Below are positions 35,642-43,943 of a DNA stretch of 64,000 bases, piece by piece. Position 1 is the stretch's first letter. Each line of letters starts with the position of its first letter. Below the pieces are notes generated by a model. It saw only the letters and a program-made list of their open reading frames with translations, did not search any database and was not told the origin of the DNA. The stretch comes from Rhodoferax sp. U11-2br (GTDB lineage Bacteria > Pseudomonadota > Gammaproteobacteria > Burkholderiales > Burkholderiaceae_C). The DNA lies in contig NZ_JAHFZF010000011.1 in NCBI RefSeq assembly GCF_018619435.1, forward strand, positions 62,001-126,000. Reading direction: 5' to 3'. The translations under genes were made by a program, and so were the position numbers.

Positions 35642-36508
35642 ATGCGCACCAACAGGGCCGACGAAATCAAGACATCAGCTGTGCCAAAGATATCCGTCTG
35701 CATCCCCACCTACTGCGGTGGCCTGACCATCGGCGCGGCAATAGAGTCTGTTTTGGCGCAAAGCCTGACGGACTTTGAGTTGATCGTAATTGACGATGGC
35801 TCAACTGACAACACGCGGGCCATTGTTGAAAGCTACTCTGATCCACGCCTTCAGTATTTTCATAACGCCAAAAACCTGGGCCCCCAAGGCAACTGGAACC
35901 GGTGCCTTGAGTTGGCAAATGGCGAATACTTCAAACTCTTGCCTCATGACGACCTGCTGCACCCCCAGTGCCTGGCGCGCCAAGCGGCTGCGCTTGATGC
36001 AGACCACCAACAGAACATTGCGTTGGTCTTCAGCGCCAGAGACGTTATTGGCCCAAGTGGCAAACGGCTGACACGCCGCGGATACCCAAACGGTCATGAA
36101 GGGCCTATAAATGGCTCTAGTGTCATGCGGACCTGCGTGCGCCGTGGCACTAACCTCTTGGGTGAGCCGGGCGCCGTGTTGTTGCGCAAAACACTGGCGG
36201 ATAAAGTGGGACCTTTTGATGCCACCAATCCTTACGTCATTGATTTGGACTACTGGTTTCGGCTACTGACACATGGTGACGCCTATTTTTGTGTTGACAG
36301 TTTGGCATCGTTCCGGGTTTCGCCGCAATCTTGGAGCGTGACGATTGGAGGTGGTCAGGACCGTGATTTTATTCATTTTGCCAAGCGGATGTATGCAAGT
36401 CACAGTGCATCGATTACTGCAACAGATATGTCTATGATGCAAGTTACTTCACGAATGAATAAATGGCTGCGTCTGGCTTTCTACTCTATTTTTCTTAAAC
36501 AGAAATAA
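35642..36508 (+). CDS. Glycosyltransferase family 2 protein
   Basis: A 288-residue GT-A enzyme (KISVCIPTYCGGLTIGAAIESVLAQ; VIDDGSTDNT; LPHDDLLHP). ATG 35642 is chosen because GGGAG lies 5 bases upstream; a GTG at 35636 is in frame. Its neighbours become AT-rich from here on, consistent with acquired serotype-like genes. Donor unknown. Confidence 0.88.
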   Translation: MRTNRADEIKTSAVPKISVCIPTYCGGLTIGAAIESVLAQSLTDFELIVIDDGSTDNTRAIVESYSDPRLQYFHNAKNLGPQGNWNRCLELANGEYFKLLPHDDLLHPQCLARQAAALDADHQQNIALVFSARDVIGPSGKRLTRRGYPNGHEGPINGSSVMRTCVRRGTNLLGEPGAVLLRKTLADKVGPFDATNPYVIDLDYWFRLLTHGDAYFCVDSLASFRVSPQSWSVTIGGGQDRDFIHFAKRMYASHSASITATDMSMMQVTSRMNKWLRLAFYSIFLKQK

Positions 36509-36548
36509 TCAAAATCTATTTCCTAGATAAGTAAATAAATACAAGACT

Positions 36549-37187
36549 ATGCAAAGCCACAATGCCACTGAACCCAATCCGGCAGGGGAGTTCGACAGCC
36601 GGTATGCCATTGAACAAATACGACGTAGTCAGCAGCCACTACGGCGTTTCATTAAAGGTTTTTACCTTGACAACATGCTGAAACAAATTGACGGCCCTAC
36701 TATAGATTTCGGATGTGGTGCTGGGCAGCTATTGAAAAAGCTACCAAAAGGTTCCGAAGGACTAGAAGTCAACCCCTTCTTGATCAGTGAATTGAAAAAA
36801 TCTGGATTGACGGTCCACCGTGCAAATGCAAATCTTCAAGATTTTGAACTTCTTCCATTCCGGGAGAATTTTTTTCGCACATTAATAATTGCTCATGTCT
36901 TGGAGCATCTACCCGACCCCGTTGCAGCACTAAAAATATTATTTACAGCATGTATGCGGATCGGTGTGCGGCGTGTAGTTATTGTTTTACCAGGCGCCAA
37001 GGGATTTAAATCAGATCACACACACAAAACGTATATAAATCGCGCTTATGTCAGAAAAAATATAATACACCACTGTAATGGCTTCAATCAAACAAGCCTT
37101 AGCTACTTCCCTGGGCCCTGGGAGTTTATTGGTGAGTACTTTGTTTTTCATGAAATGATGGTTGTATTCGATCACCTTGGGGCTTAA
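36549..37187 (+). CDS. Class I SAM-dependent methyltransferase
   Basis: A 212-residue protein with the SAM-binding glycine motif DFGCGAGQLL (residues about 57-66), an acidic GLEVNPF at the end of strand 2, and AHVLEHLPDP. The arrangement matches Methyltransf_11-like enzymes common in polysaccharide loci, where they O-methylate sugars or modify the chain end. The gene is AT-rich and shares the transcript with the following GtrA-type gene, 9 bp downstream. Confidence 0.8.
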   Translation: MQSHNATEPNPAGEFDSRYAIEQIRRSQQPLRRFIKGFYLDNMLKQIDGPTIDFGCGAGQLLKKLPKGSEGLEVNPFLISELKKSGLTVHRANANLQDFELLPFRENFFRTLIIAHVLEHLPDPVAALKILFTACMRIGVRRVVIVLPGAKGFKSDHTHKTYINRAYVRKNIIHHCNGFNQTSLSYFPGPWEFIGEYFVFHEMMVVFDHLGA

Positions 37188-37196
37188 TCAAATCAA

Positions 37197-37571
37197 ATGC
37201 ACAAGCTGATCAACATTCAAGCACTTAGATACCTGGCTGTTGGAATCGGCAACACCGCCTTCAGCTATTCTATTTATGCATTTTTTTTATTCTTGGGCCT
37301 GTCATATCAAGCATCGAATCTTGCAGCTGTTTTAATAGGCATATTATTCAGCTACACAATGCACGGCAATATTGTTTTTAAAAATGCAACGCCCATTACT
37401 TTTGTTAAGTTTATTTTTGCTTGGATCTGCATTTATTTAGGTAATATTACAATTATTGCATTCTTGATGCGTTTTCATATGAATGCCTATCTAGCAGGCT
37501 CTCTTGCGCTTATCCCTGTCACGTTCGTCTCATTTTTTGTGCTTAAGTTTTTCGTTTTCGCTAGAAAGTAG
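37197..37571 (+). CDS. GtrA-family flippase-like membrane protein
   Basis: A 124-residue, four-helix membrane protein (LRYLAVGIGNTAFSYSIYAF; then a C-terminal FFVLKFFVFARK) of the GtrA/DPMS family, which translocates undecaprenyl-phosphate-linked sugars. It is followed by a GtrB-like transferase and a GT39-type protein, so the three genes form a gtrABC-like side-chain glycosylation cassette. The gene is AT-rich. Confidence 0.85.
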   Translation: MHKLINIQALRYLAVGIGNTAFSYSIYAFFLFLGLSYQASNLAAVLIGILFSYTMHGNIVFKNATPITFVKFIFAWICIYLGNITIIAFLMRFHMNAYLAGSLALIPVTFVSFFVLKFFVFARK

Positions 37572-37577
37572 CATTTC

Positions 37578-38516
37578 ATGACCATCCTTCTTGCCATAGT
37601 CGTGCCTTGTTATAACGAGGAAGAAGTTTTACCAGAAACAAACCGACGACTAACAGCGCTTCTTGCGCGTTTGACTGGTCAGGGATTGATATCAGAAGCT
37701 AGTAGCGTCCATTACGTTGACGACGGCAGCAAGGACAGGACCTGGGCTCTTATTGAGGAGTTGGCGGCTGCGGACATACGGGTGCACGGCATCAAACTGT
37801 CAGGCAACCGAGGACACCAAAACGCACTGTTGTCGGGCCTGCTGTCGGTCGAGGGCGATGCCATTGTCAGCATAGATGCGGATCTTCAGGACGATGTCGC
37901 CGTGATTGAGAGCATGGTCCGTGAGTTTAAATGCGGCGCAGAAGTGGTCTACGGCGTGCGTGACTCACGTCAGACCGACACAGGATTTAAGCGCAACACC
38001 GCTTTGATGTATTACGGCCTGATGAAAAAGATGGGCGTTGACCTGGTGCATAACCATGCCGATTTTCGGCTTCTAGGGCGCCGTGCAATAGAGGCCCTGC
38101 GCCAGTTCGGCGAAGTCAATATGTTTCTACGTGGCATTGTGCCGTTAATTGGGTACAGGGCAGTCACTGTTAAATACAACCGTGCTGAGCGCTTTGCGGG
38201 TGTTTCCAAATATCCGTTGCGAAAAATGTTAGCTTTTGCAACTGAAGGGGTAACCTCCTTTAGCATCGTTCCTTTGAGACTAATTACTTTATTAGGTTTT
38301 TTGGTTTCCGGTTTTAGCTTCGCGATGATTCTGTTTGTAATATATGGCACTGTGGTTCTAAAAGCGGTTATACCAGGCTGGGCGTCATCAGTTGTACCCA
38401 TTTACTTTCTAGGTGGAATACAGTTACTCTCGATAGGTATTCTTGGTGAGTATGTGGCCAAAATCTATATGGAAACCAAGCAAAGGCCTCGTTACTTCAT
38501 CGAGAAGACTATATGA
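37578..38516 (+). CDS. GtrB-like undecaprenyl-phosphate glycosyltransferase
   Basis: A 312-residue GT2 enzyme (AIVVPCYNEEEVLPE; SIDADLQDD, giving the DxD motif) with two C-terminal membrane helices (about residues 228-260 and 267-290). It transfers a sugar from a nucleotide donor to undecaprenyl phosphate on the cytoplasmic face, as in bactoprenol glucosyltransferases and ArnC/DPMS. It overlaps the next gene by 4 bp and lies 6 bp after the GtrA-like gene. Confidence 0.9.
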   Translation: MTILLAIVVPCYNEEEVLPETNRRLTALLARLTGQGLISEASSVHYVDDGSKDRTWALIEELAAADIRVHGIKLSGNRGHQNALLSGLLSVEGDAIVSIDADLQDDVAVIESMVREFKCGAEVVYGVRDSRQTDTGFKRNTALMYYGLMKKMGVDLVHNHADFRLLGRRAIEALRQFGEVNMFLRGIVPLIGYRAVTVKYNRAERFAGVSKYPLRKMLAFATEGVTSFSIVPLRLITLLGFLVSGFSFAMILFVIYGTVVLKAVIPGWASSVVPIYFLGGIQLLSIGILGEYVAKIYMETKQRPRYFIEKTI

Positions 38517-40063
38517 AAGAAGTTTCATATATGAACACTCTGCTCAAGCACCGACCTCTGCAACTGTTTGCAACATTGGCATTGATTGTTGGGCTGGCGG
38601 CCGTGTTGATGAGTTTTTTGCAGTGGAACGGGTTTTGGGAAGATGAAATTTTTCAGGTCGCTTTCCTGAATGAGCGGTTGCCTTATTTTTTTGTGGAGAT
38701 TGCGCGGCTTGACCAGCACCCCCCATTTCATTTCTTGCAGCTCAAGTTTTGGGCGTTATTTTTTAATAGCGACAAAGGCCTGCTGCTCAATTCCATTGCC
38801 TGGCACTTGGTGAGCTGTTTGGTCATTTTTTGGGTGGGCCGCCAGTGGCTTGGCACAACGGCAGCGCTGTTGGCCGTGGCTTTGTTTGCACTCACGCCAC
38901 AGGTGGCATCGGCTGCGGTCAATTTGCGGATGTACGCCATGATCCCTGCGCTTGCGGTGGGCACCTGGTGGCTCAACCAGCGTGCGCTGCTTGACCCAGA
39001 CAAGCGGAACTGGCCTTGGTTTGCTGTGCTTTTTGTGCAGCTAGCCCTCGGCTACAGTCATGCCATTGCTATCTATTTTGTGGCATGGATCGCCCTTGCT
39101 GCAGCGGTACAAGTTTATTCAGAACACGGTGGATCTGCCTCATGGAAGCAGTGGCTAACCGCCCAATTGGGCAGTGCCGTCTTGTTGTTGCCCTTGGTTG
39201 CGTCTGTCGTCATTCGGATCGGCATGCCCGCGCAGGGCGAGCCCGGTGGCAATAGCGACGCTGGCTCGGTGGTGACGCATCTGGGCGGAATGGTAGCCGG
39301 ATGGGGCATGAAGTGGGAATACGGCAAGCCATTTGGATTCGCCCTGTTTGCGCTAGCGGTGTTACTGGGTATGTGGAATAGGCGCACGCGATGGGTGGCC
39401 TTGTGCTTGCTGACTGGCCCCTATCTGGCGGCAACGCTAATTGGGCTGTTTTTTGTGCCTATGTTCAAGACGCCTGTTTATTCGGCCATGCTCATGCCAT
39501 TCGCTTGCCTGGCGCTAGCTGGTGGCCTGCAAATGTTACGGCCTGTGCTTGGTACGTGGGTCGGCATTGGGCTTCTTGCGGTGATGGTATTGACCGTAAT
39601 GCCTGCCACGAACCATCTGCAGGAGCGGTCCAGTCCGTACAAACCCATAGCGATTGAACTGGAAAAGCGTGCACAAACTGGTGACGTGGTGGTGATACCT
39701 AAGCCATATCTGTACTGGGCGGTGCTCCGTTATGCCGTTGCTCCGAACTGGGGGTCACCACTTGAAGTACTGCCTCCGCTTGGCGAAAACTGGCAGCGCT
39801 TGATGGCACGGCTAGGCCCCGAGTTAACTTCAGCGTTGAAATTGCAGCCTAGGACCAATCAGGTGATTGACCGCGGCATCACCTATGTGATTGGTGAGGA
39901 CGCTGTGTCTGCCTCGTCAAAAGCAACCCGTGTTTGGGAAGTGCGGCGCACACGGTACCCAACACCAGCGATTCTTGCAGATGGATTTATTGCTAGAGGC
40001 GTTGTGACTGAGTTTGGCTACCCGGAAACAACTCAGTTACTCATGTTCGAGAGGAGAAACTAA
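38513..40063 (+). CDS. GT39/ArnT-like membrane glycosyltransferase
   Basis: A 516-residue polytopic protein. A first periplasmic loop with WEDEIFQ and then ARLDQHPPFHF gives the acidic pair and HPP motif of ArnT/PMT-type (GT39/GT83) enzymes that take sugars from polyprenyl-phosphate donors. An ATG at 38531 is an alternative start. It would act as the acceptor-specific GtrC partner of the two genes upstream. The C-terminal soluble part (residues about 375-516) has no recognised motif. Confidence 0.85.
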   Translation: MKEVSYMNTLLKHRPLQLFATLALIVGLAAVLMSFLQWNGFWEDEIFQVAFLNERLPYFFVEIARLDQHPPFHFLQLKFWALFFNSDKGLLLNSIAWHLVSCLVIFWVGRQWLGTTAALLAVALFALTPQVASAAVNLRMYAMIPALAVGTWWLNQRALLDPDKRNWPWFAVLFVQLALGYSHAIAIYFVAWIALAAAVQVYSEHGGSASWKQWLTAQLGSAVLLLPLVASVVIRIGMPAQGEPGGNSDAGSVVTHLGGMVAGWGMKWEYGKPFGFALFALAVLLGMWNRRTRWVALCLLTGPYLAATLIGLFFVPMFKTPVYSAMLMPFACLALAGGLQMLRPVLGTWVGIGLLAVMVLTVMPATNHLQERSSPYKPIAIELEKRAQTGDVVVIPKPYLYWAVLRYAVAPNWGSPLEVLPPLGENWQRLMARLGPELTSALKLQPRTNQVIDRGITYVIGEDAVSASSKATRVWEVRRTRYPTPAILADGFIARGVVTEFGYPETTQLLMFERRN

Positions 40064-40064
40064 A

Positions 40065-40196
40065 GTGTTTGAAGGTTTGATTTTTATGGGTTTTGTTTTT
40101 TCTTTTGTTGCACTTTGTATTTATGTCCATAAGTCAAGCAAATCCGCCCGAGAAAAAAACCTGGGCTATTTTGCTTACAGCAAGAGGCGTGGTTAA
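40065..40196 (+). CDS. Very small single-pass membrane protein
   Basis: A 43-residue protein beginning at GTG 40065 after GAGGAG. It reads one hydrophobic helix (MFEGLIFMGFVFSFVALCIY, residues 1-20) and a Lys/Arg-rich cytoplasmic tail (KSSKSAREKN). Its stop overlaps the O-ligase ATG as TAATG, a tight coupling that argues it is translated. No family recognised. A role as a small regulator or stabiliser of the adjacent membrane glycosyltransferase or O-ligase is possible but untested. Confidence 0.6.
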   Translation: MFEGLIFMGFVFSFVALCIYVHKSSKSAREKNLGYFAYSKRRG

Positions 40197-41491
40197 TGCG
40201 TGACTTGATGGTTGGCGTGGCCATGCTGGCGTTGATATGGCTGGCCTTCGCAAATGGTTTTATTGCATTTTTGATATGGGGATGGGCCGGACTTATATCA
40301 ATTCAGTCCTACACTTATGGATTTATATCTACCATACCTCTTGTTCAGCTATTCGCCATAACAACTCTGTTGATGGTTTTTTTTAAAAAAGATGCAGAAC
40401 AAGTCGGCTGGAAAAAAAATGCCACGTTAATATTATTTTTACTATTAGCCTTTCAATCCATCTTAAGTGCTATTTTTGCTTATGATGGAGTATCTCGCAA
40501 CTGGGAATTGTGCACCAATCTTCTGAAAACACTTTTATATTGTGCACTAATGCCTATGCTTTTAACCAATCGGCTCCGCATACATGCTTTTGTGGTGATG
40601 GTTGTTTTAGGTGTAACCTTTCATGGCATGGTGGACGGGCTTAAATTCCTTTCCAGTGCCGGTGGACATTTGGCTCGGGGAATTGTCAAGTATGGTGACA
40701 ATAACCATTATGCTTTGATATTGGCTATGGTTATGCCATTAGCACTTTATTTGTATCTTTATACAGAGAAACGTTTAGTAAAAAATTTTTTCTTGTCCGT
40801 GCTAACACTTAATATATTGGCGGTGATTGCAACGCAGTCCCGCGGCGGACTGGTGTGCCTCATTGCATTGGCAGCTTGGACAATTTATCATAGCAAACGA
40901 AAATTTCTTGGGACAATGGCTCTAGCACTTTGCACTTTGATGATTCTTCAACTTGCGCCAGATTCTTGGGGTGAGCGTATGTCAACCATCAATACTGCGG
41001 AGCAAGACAACTCTTTTATGACAAGAGTTGCAGCGTGGAAGAAAAGCTCTGCTATTGCTCTGGAAAACCCGTTGCTTGGCGGGGGGTTTCATGCTGTGCA
41101 AGCGCCAAATCTTGCTGATCAATTCAATCAAAAGCAAGGACTTTTTGGATTTATTGATACACCAAACCCATATAATTTTGCTGCGCACAGTATTTACTTC
41201 GAAACCATGGGAGACATGGGATTTATTGGTTTTTCTTTATTGTTAATGTCATTTTTTAACGCTTTTTTTATATATAAGAAAATTAAAGCTGATGCCTCAA
41301 ATACCAATGCGGATGTTCAATGGGCGGCAGATTTGGCATCATTAACAATGGCTTCAATTTTTGTCTTTGCGATTGGGGGAGCTTTGTTAAGTGCCGCCTA
41401 TTTTGAACTACCATACATTTTATTTATGTTAATGCAAGTTGTGAAAATAGAAGTCAATCGACAAATATATTCTGCAGAGTTTAAAAATTAA
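40196..41491 (+). CDS. O-glycosylation ligase, exosortase-associated (TIGR03097-like)
   Basis: A 431-residue Wzy/WaaL-type membrane protein with about 11-12 helices and a large periplasmic loop (residues about 270-330) ending in HSIYFETMGDMGFIG. The MRDLMV start and overall layout resemble the exosortase A-associated O-ligase rather than a simple O-antigen polymerase, though the two are hard to distinguish by eye. It would polymerise repeat units or transfer glycan to proteins or lipid. It is AT-rich and ends the plus-strand operon, before a convergent gene. Confidence 0.75.
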   Translation: MRDLMVGVAMLALIWLAFANGFIAFLIWGWAGLISIQSYTYGFISTIPLVQLFAITTLLMVFFKKDAEQVGWKKNATLILFLLLAFQSILSAIFAYDGVSRNWELCTNLLKTLLYCALMPMLLTNRLRIHAFVVMVVLGVTFHGMVDGLKFLSSAGGHLARGIVKYGDNNHYALILAMVMPLALYLYLYTEKRLVKNFFLSVLTLNILAVIATQSRGGLVCLIALAAWTIYHSKRKFLGTMALALCTLMILQLAPDSWGERMSTINTAEQDNSFMTRVAAWKKSSAIALENPLLGGGFHAVQAPNLADQFNQKQGLFGFIDTPNPYNFAAHSIYFETMGDMGFIGFSLLLMSFFNAFFIYKKIKADASNTNADVQWAADLASLTMASIFVFAIGGALLSAAYFELPYILFMLMQVVKIEVNRQIYSAEFKN

Positions 41492-41526
41492 CCAACTAGA
41501 TTTATGTCAAAATTTATTTCAACAAA

Positions 41527-41550
41527 ATATTTGAAATAAATTTCAAATAT
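41527..41550. repeat. Perfect 24-bp palindrome between convergent operons
   Basis: ATATTTGAAAT, AA, ATTTCAAATAT form an 11-bp perfect inverted repeat with a 2-base centre. It lies 36 bp after the plus-strand O-ligase stop and 5 bp before the end of the convergent minus-strand gene. It lacks a GC-rich stem, so it is a weak terminator candidate; a protein-binding or recombination site is also possible. Confidence 0.6.
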
Positions 41551-41554
41551 GGCA

Positions 41555-42460
41555 TTAATAATCATGAGAAAAAATATTGCCATTTCTGAACGTATCTTGA
41601 TATAGGATAGGTGAAAAATCTGCCAAACTAATTAAATGCGTCTTGTTTTTTAAGAAAAGTAGAGGTTTATCGCCCACGAAAGATGCCCACATTGAGAATG
41701 TGCTCGGCGGTCCGAGTATGTAGTCGCATCTGCCAAGCGACTCCAAGTCGGTCAACGGCGAACTGCTCGGCACATAATGCACAGCCAAACCATTGAAGCT
41801 TGAGATATCAATAGTCTCGTTTGATGCGATATAAGTTATTAATCTACGACTAGGCATTTGTGCCGCGAGTTGCTTCACGAAGTTGGCATATACCACATCG
41901 TCAAAATAGTATCGACCATCAATAAATGTTTTGTAGTCACCACGTCGCACATGTAACCCAATCACAAGATCATAGTTTTTCCTGAGTTCATAAAAAACTG
42001 CATCAACTTCCTGGGAACATTTTTCTTCTGGCTTGAATAAATTTACTATGTATTTTTTATTTTTCAAAAAAATATCATTGTCCCTATCACCATTCCAAGA
42101 GCCAACAAATACAAGTGCATTTTTTTTCAATAGAATTGATTTGGGCCAACATTCTTTTTCCCATTCAGAAAAATTTAGGTAAATCGACAAATTTTTTAAA
42201 TCAATTTTTTTTGAAATCGTTTTGCACAGTTTGACAAATATTTTATAAAAAAAATAAAGAGTCTTGGCTGTTCCAAGCTTTTGAAAAGGTGCCTTAACAA
42301 TCACACCGTCAGTATTGTTAAGATTAAAAAAAAGATCACTGTACTTATAAAAATGAGGCAACGCCACCTTGATATTATTTTCTCTTGCAAATGCTATGTA
42401 GGGCGCGTAAGACCATAAACAATTACACATTTGACCGGGTTTATCGTTAATAATTAACAT
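41555..42460 (-). CDS. Glycosyltransferase family 11 (alpha-1,2-fucosyltransferase-like)
   Basis: A 301-residue protein with VIGLHVRRGDY (GT11 motif I, HxRRGDY) at about residues 171-181 and SDLESLGRCDYILGPPSTFSMW-like C-terminal features, which fit motifs II and III. GT11 enzymes add fucose or galactose from GDP- or UDP-sugars. The gene is markedly AT-rich (many Lys, Ile, Phe, Asn codons), a sign of transfer. It is the last gene of the minus-strand operon. Confidence 0.82.
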   Translation of the reverse strand: MLIINDKPGQMCNCLWSYAPYIAFARENNIKVALPHFYKYSDLFFNLNNTDGVIVKAPFQKLGTAKTLYFFYKIFVKLCKTISKKIDLKNLSIYLNFSEWEKECWPKSILLKKNALVFVGSWNGDRDNDIFLKNKKYIVNLFKPEEKCSQEVDAVFYELRKNYDLVIGLHVRRGDYKTFIDGRYYFDDVVYANFVKQLAAQMPSRRLITYIASNETIDISSFNGLAVHYVPSSSPLTDLESLGRCDYILGPPSTFSMWASFVGDKPLLFLKNKTHLISLADFSPILYQDTFRNGNIFSHDY

Positions 42461-42508
42461 AATAAATTCAAGTTAATTCAATGGACCCCAGAATTCTTCT
42501 GTACAAGT

Positions 42509-43942
42509 TCAAGTCAATTTTATTTTTTTGATTTTGTCGCCCCACTCATCCTTGATAGCATGATTAAAATAATAGATACTACTTAGCCAAACAGTTCCGC
42601 AAACTGCAGAAACAGCTAAGATAGTGACATAACTTGGCAAAGATGCGGGGATCATTTCATGCATAGCTAAACCAGCTACCAAGACCACTACAGTTACCTT
42701 TAAACTACCCCAATGTGCCAAGAACAAATCTTTAAGGCTGTAATCGGCATAGACTACTAACACCCAAACAGATATAAAAGCTGACAGACAATCAGCTATA
42801 CAAATGGCAACCACAATGTCATATAAATCAGTGCTCCCCAATAGGAATATCAATGCCAATCTGGCAATCGCCGTACTACCAGACGTAATAGCTGAAATAT
42901 AAGGTTTACCAATAGCCAACAGCAACGGCTGCACCAACGAAAAGCCTGTTCTGACAGCTGCTTGTATACATAGCAGTAAAACAATTGGTGCTGCAGATAT
43001 CCATTGCGCACCGTACAAAACTTTAATAATAGGTTCCGAAAATAACCCAATAACAATATAAGCAGGCCATGCCAGACACGTCAGATAACTGATTGCTTTT
43101 GATATAAGCGGCGTGAGCGGGTTATTTTTATGATGATTGCTGGCAATAAACGGTACTGCACTGTAGTTGACCATCGGGCCAATCACCTGCTGAAACAAGC
43201 CAACCAAACCGCCGGCCCTGCTGTATAACCCAACAGCTGTAGTTCCGCTTATTTTGCCAATGACCAAATCGGGTATAGCGTAGTTGAGCCGATCAACCAA
43301 AGTTCCCAGCACTGCCCCCCCCCCATATTGGGCGGGTGCGCGCCAGCCTTTAAAACTTGGTTTGAAAGACGTCCCAGCAGGTATGAACTTGGTGTAAACG
43401 AGTAAAGTCACTGCCAAATTGGCGACATTAGCCCAGGCCAGCGACATGTAGCTGAAGCCCATGTAGGCCATGGTGATGCAAGTTGCGGCGTAGGCAATGG
43501 TACCAAGCCCGGTAGCAATGGCGGCCTTGCCCGCCTGCAGTTCGCGCGCCAACAGGGACGACACAAATGACGCAAAAGGCACGATCAGGAAACTAAGGGT
43601 AAGCACACGTAGCGCCCGACCTATACCTGGCTGCGCGTAATAGGCTGCAACATAGTCGCTTGAAAAGTACAAGAAAGCAGCCAGCATCCACGAGGAAGTA
43701 ATGAGCAGCCCAAGCGCGGAGCGCGTTTTTTCCGGGGTCAGATCTTTTTCGCGCTGAAGATAGGTGGACACACCAAAGTCTCTGAACACAATAGTGATGG
43801 CCACAAACACAGCGGTGATGGAGTAGATGCCCACCTCCGCTGGCGTGAGGAGCCGTGACAAAACCACAACAACTGCAAACTGGACGGCGTTAGCAGCGTT
43901 GCTTGAAAAAAATGTAATGAACAACGCGCGACGCAACTGCAT
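42509..43942 (-). CDS. Polysaccharide flippase (MOP/Wzx-type) 2
   Basis: A 477-residue protein with 12-14 predicted membrane helices (QFAVVVVLSRLLTPAEVGIYS start), belonging to the MOP superfamily. Its N-terminal half has a higher GC content than its C-terminal half. It begins two bases after the upstream deacetylase stop. It would flip the repeat unit made by the minus-strand glycosyltransferases. Confidence 0.88.
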   Translation of the reverse strand: MQLRRALFITFFSSNAANAVQFAVVVVLSRLLTPAEVGIYSITAVFVAITIVFRDFGVSTYLQREKDLTPEKTRSALGLLITSSWMLAAFLYFSSDYVAAYYAQPGIGRALRVLTLSFLIVPFASFVSSLLARELQAGKAAIATGLGTIAYAATCITMAYMGFSYMSLAWANVANLAVTLLVYTKFIPAGTSFKPSFKGWRAPAQYGGGAVLGTLVDRLNYAIPDLVIGKISGTTAVGLYSRAGGLVGLFQQVIGPMVNYSAVPFIASNHHKNNPLTPLISKAISYLTCLAWPAYIVIGLFSEPIIKVLYGAQWISAAPIVLLLCIQAAVRTGFSLVQPLLLAIGKPYISAITSGSTAIARLALIFLLGSTDLYDIVVAICIADCLSAFISVWVLVVYADYSLKDLFLAHWGSLKVTVVVLVAGLAMHEMIPASLPSYVTILAVSAVCGTVWLSSIYYFNHAIKDEWGDKIKKIKLT

Positions 43943-43943
43943 G

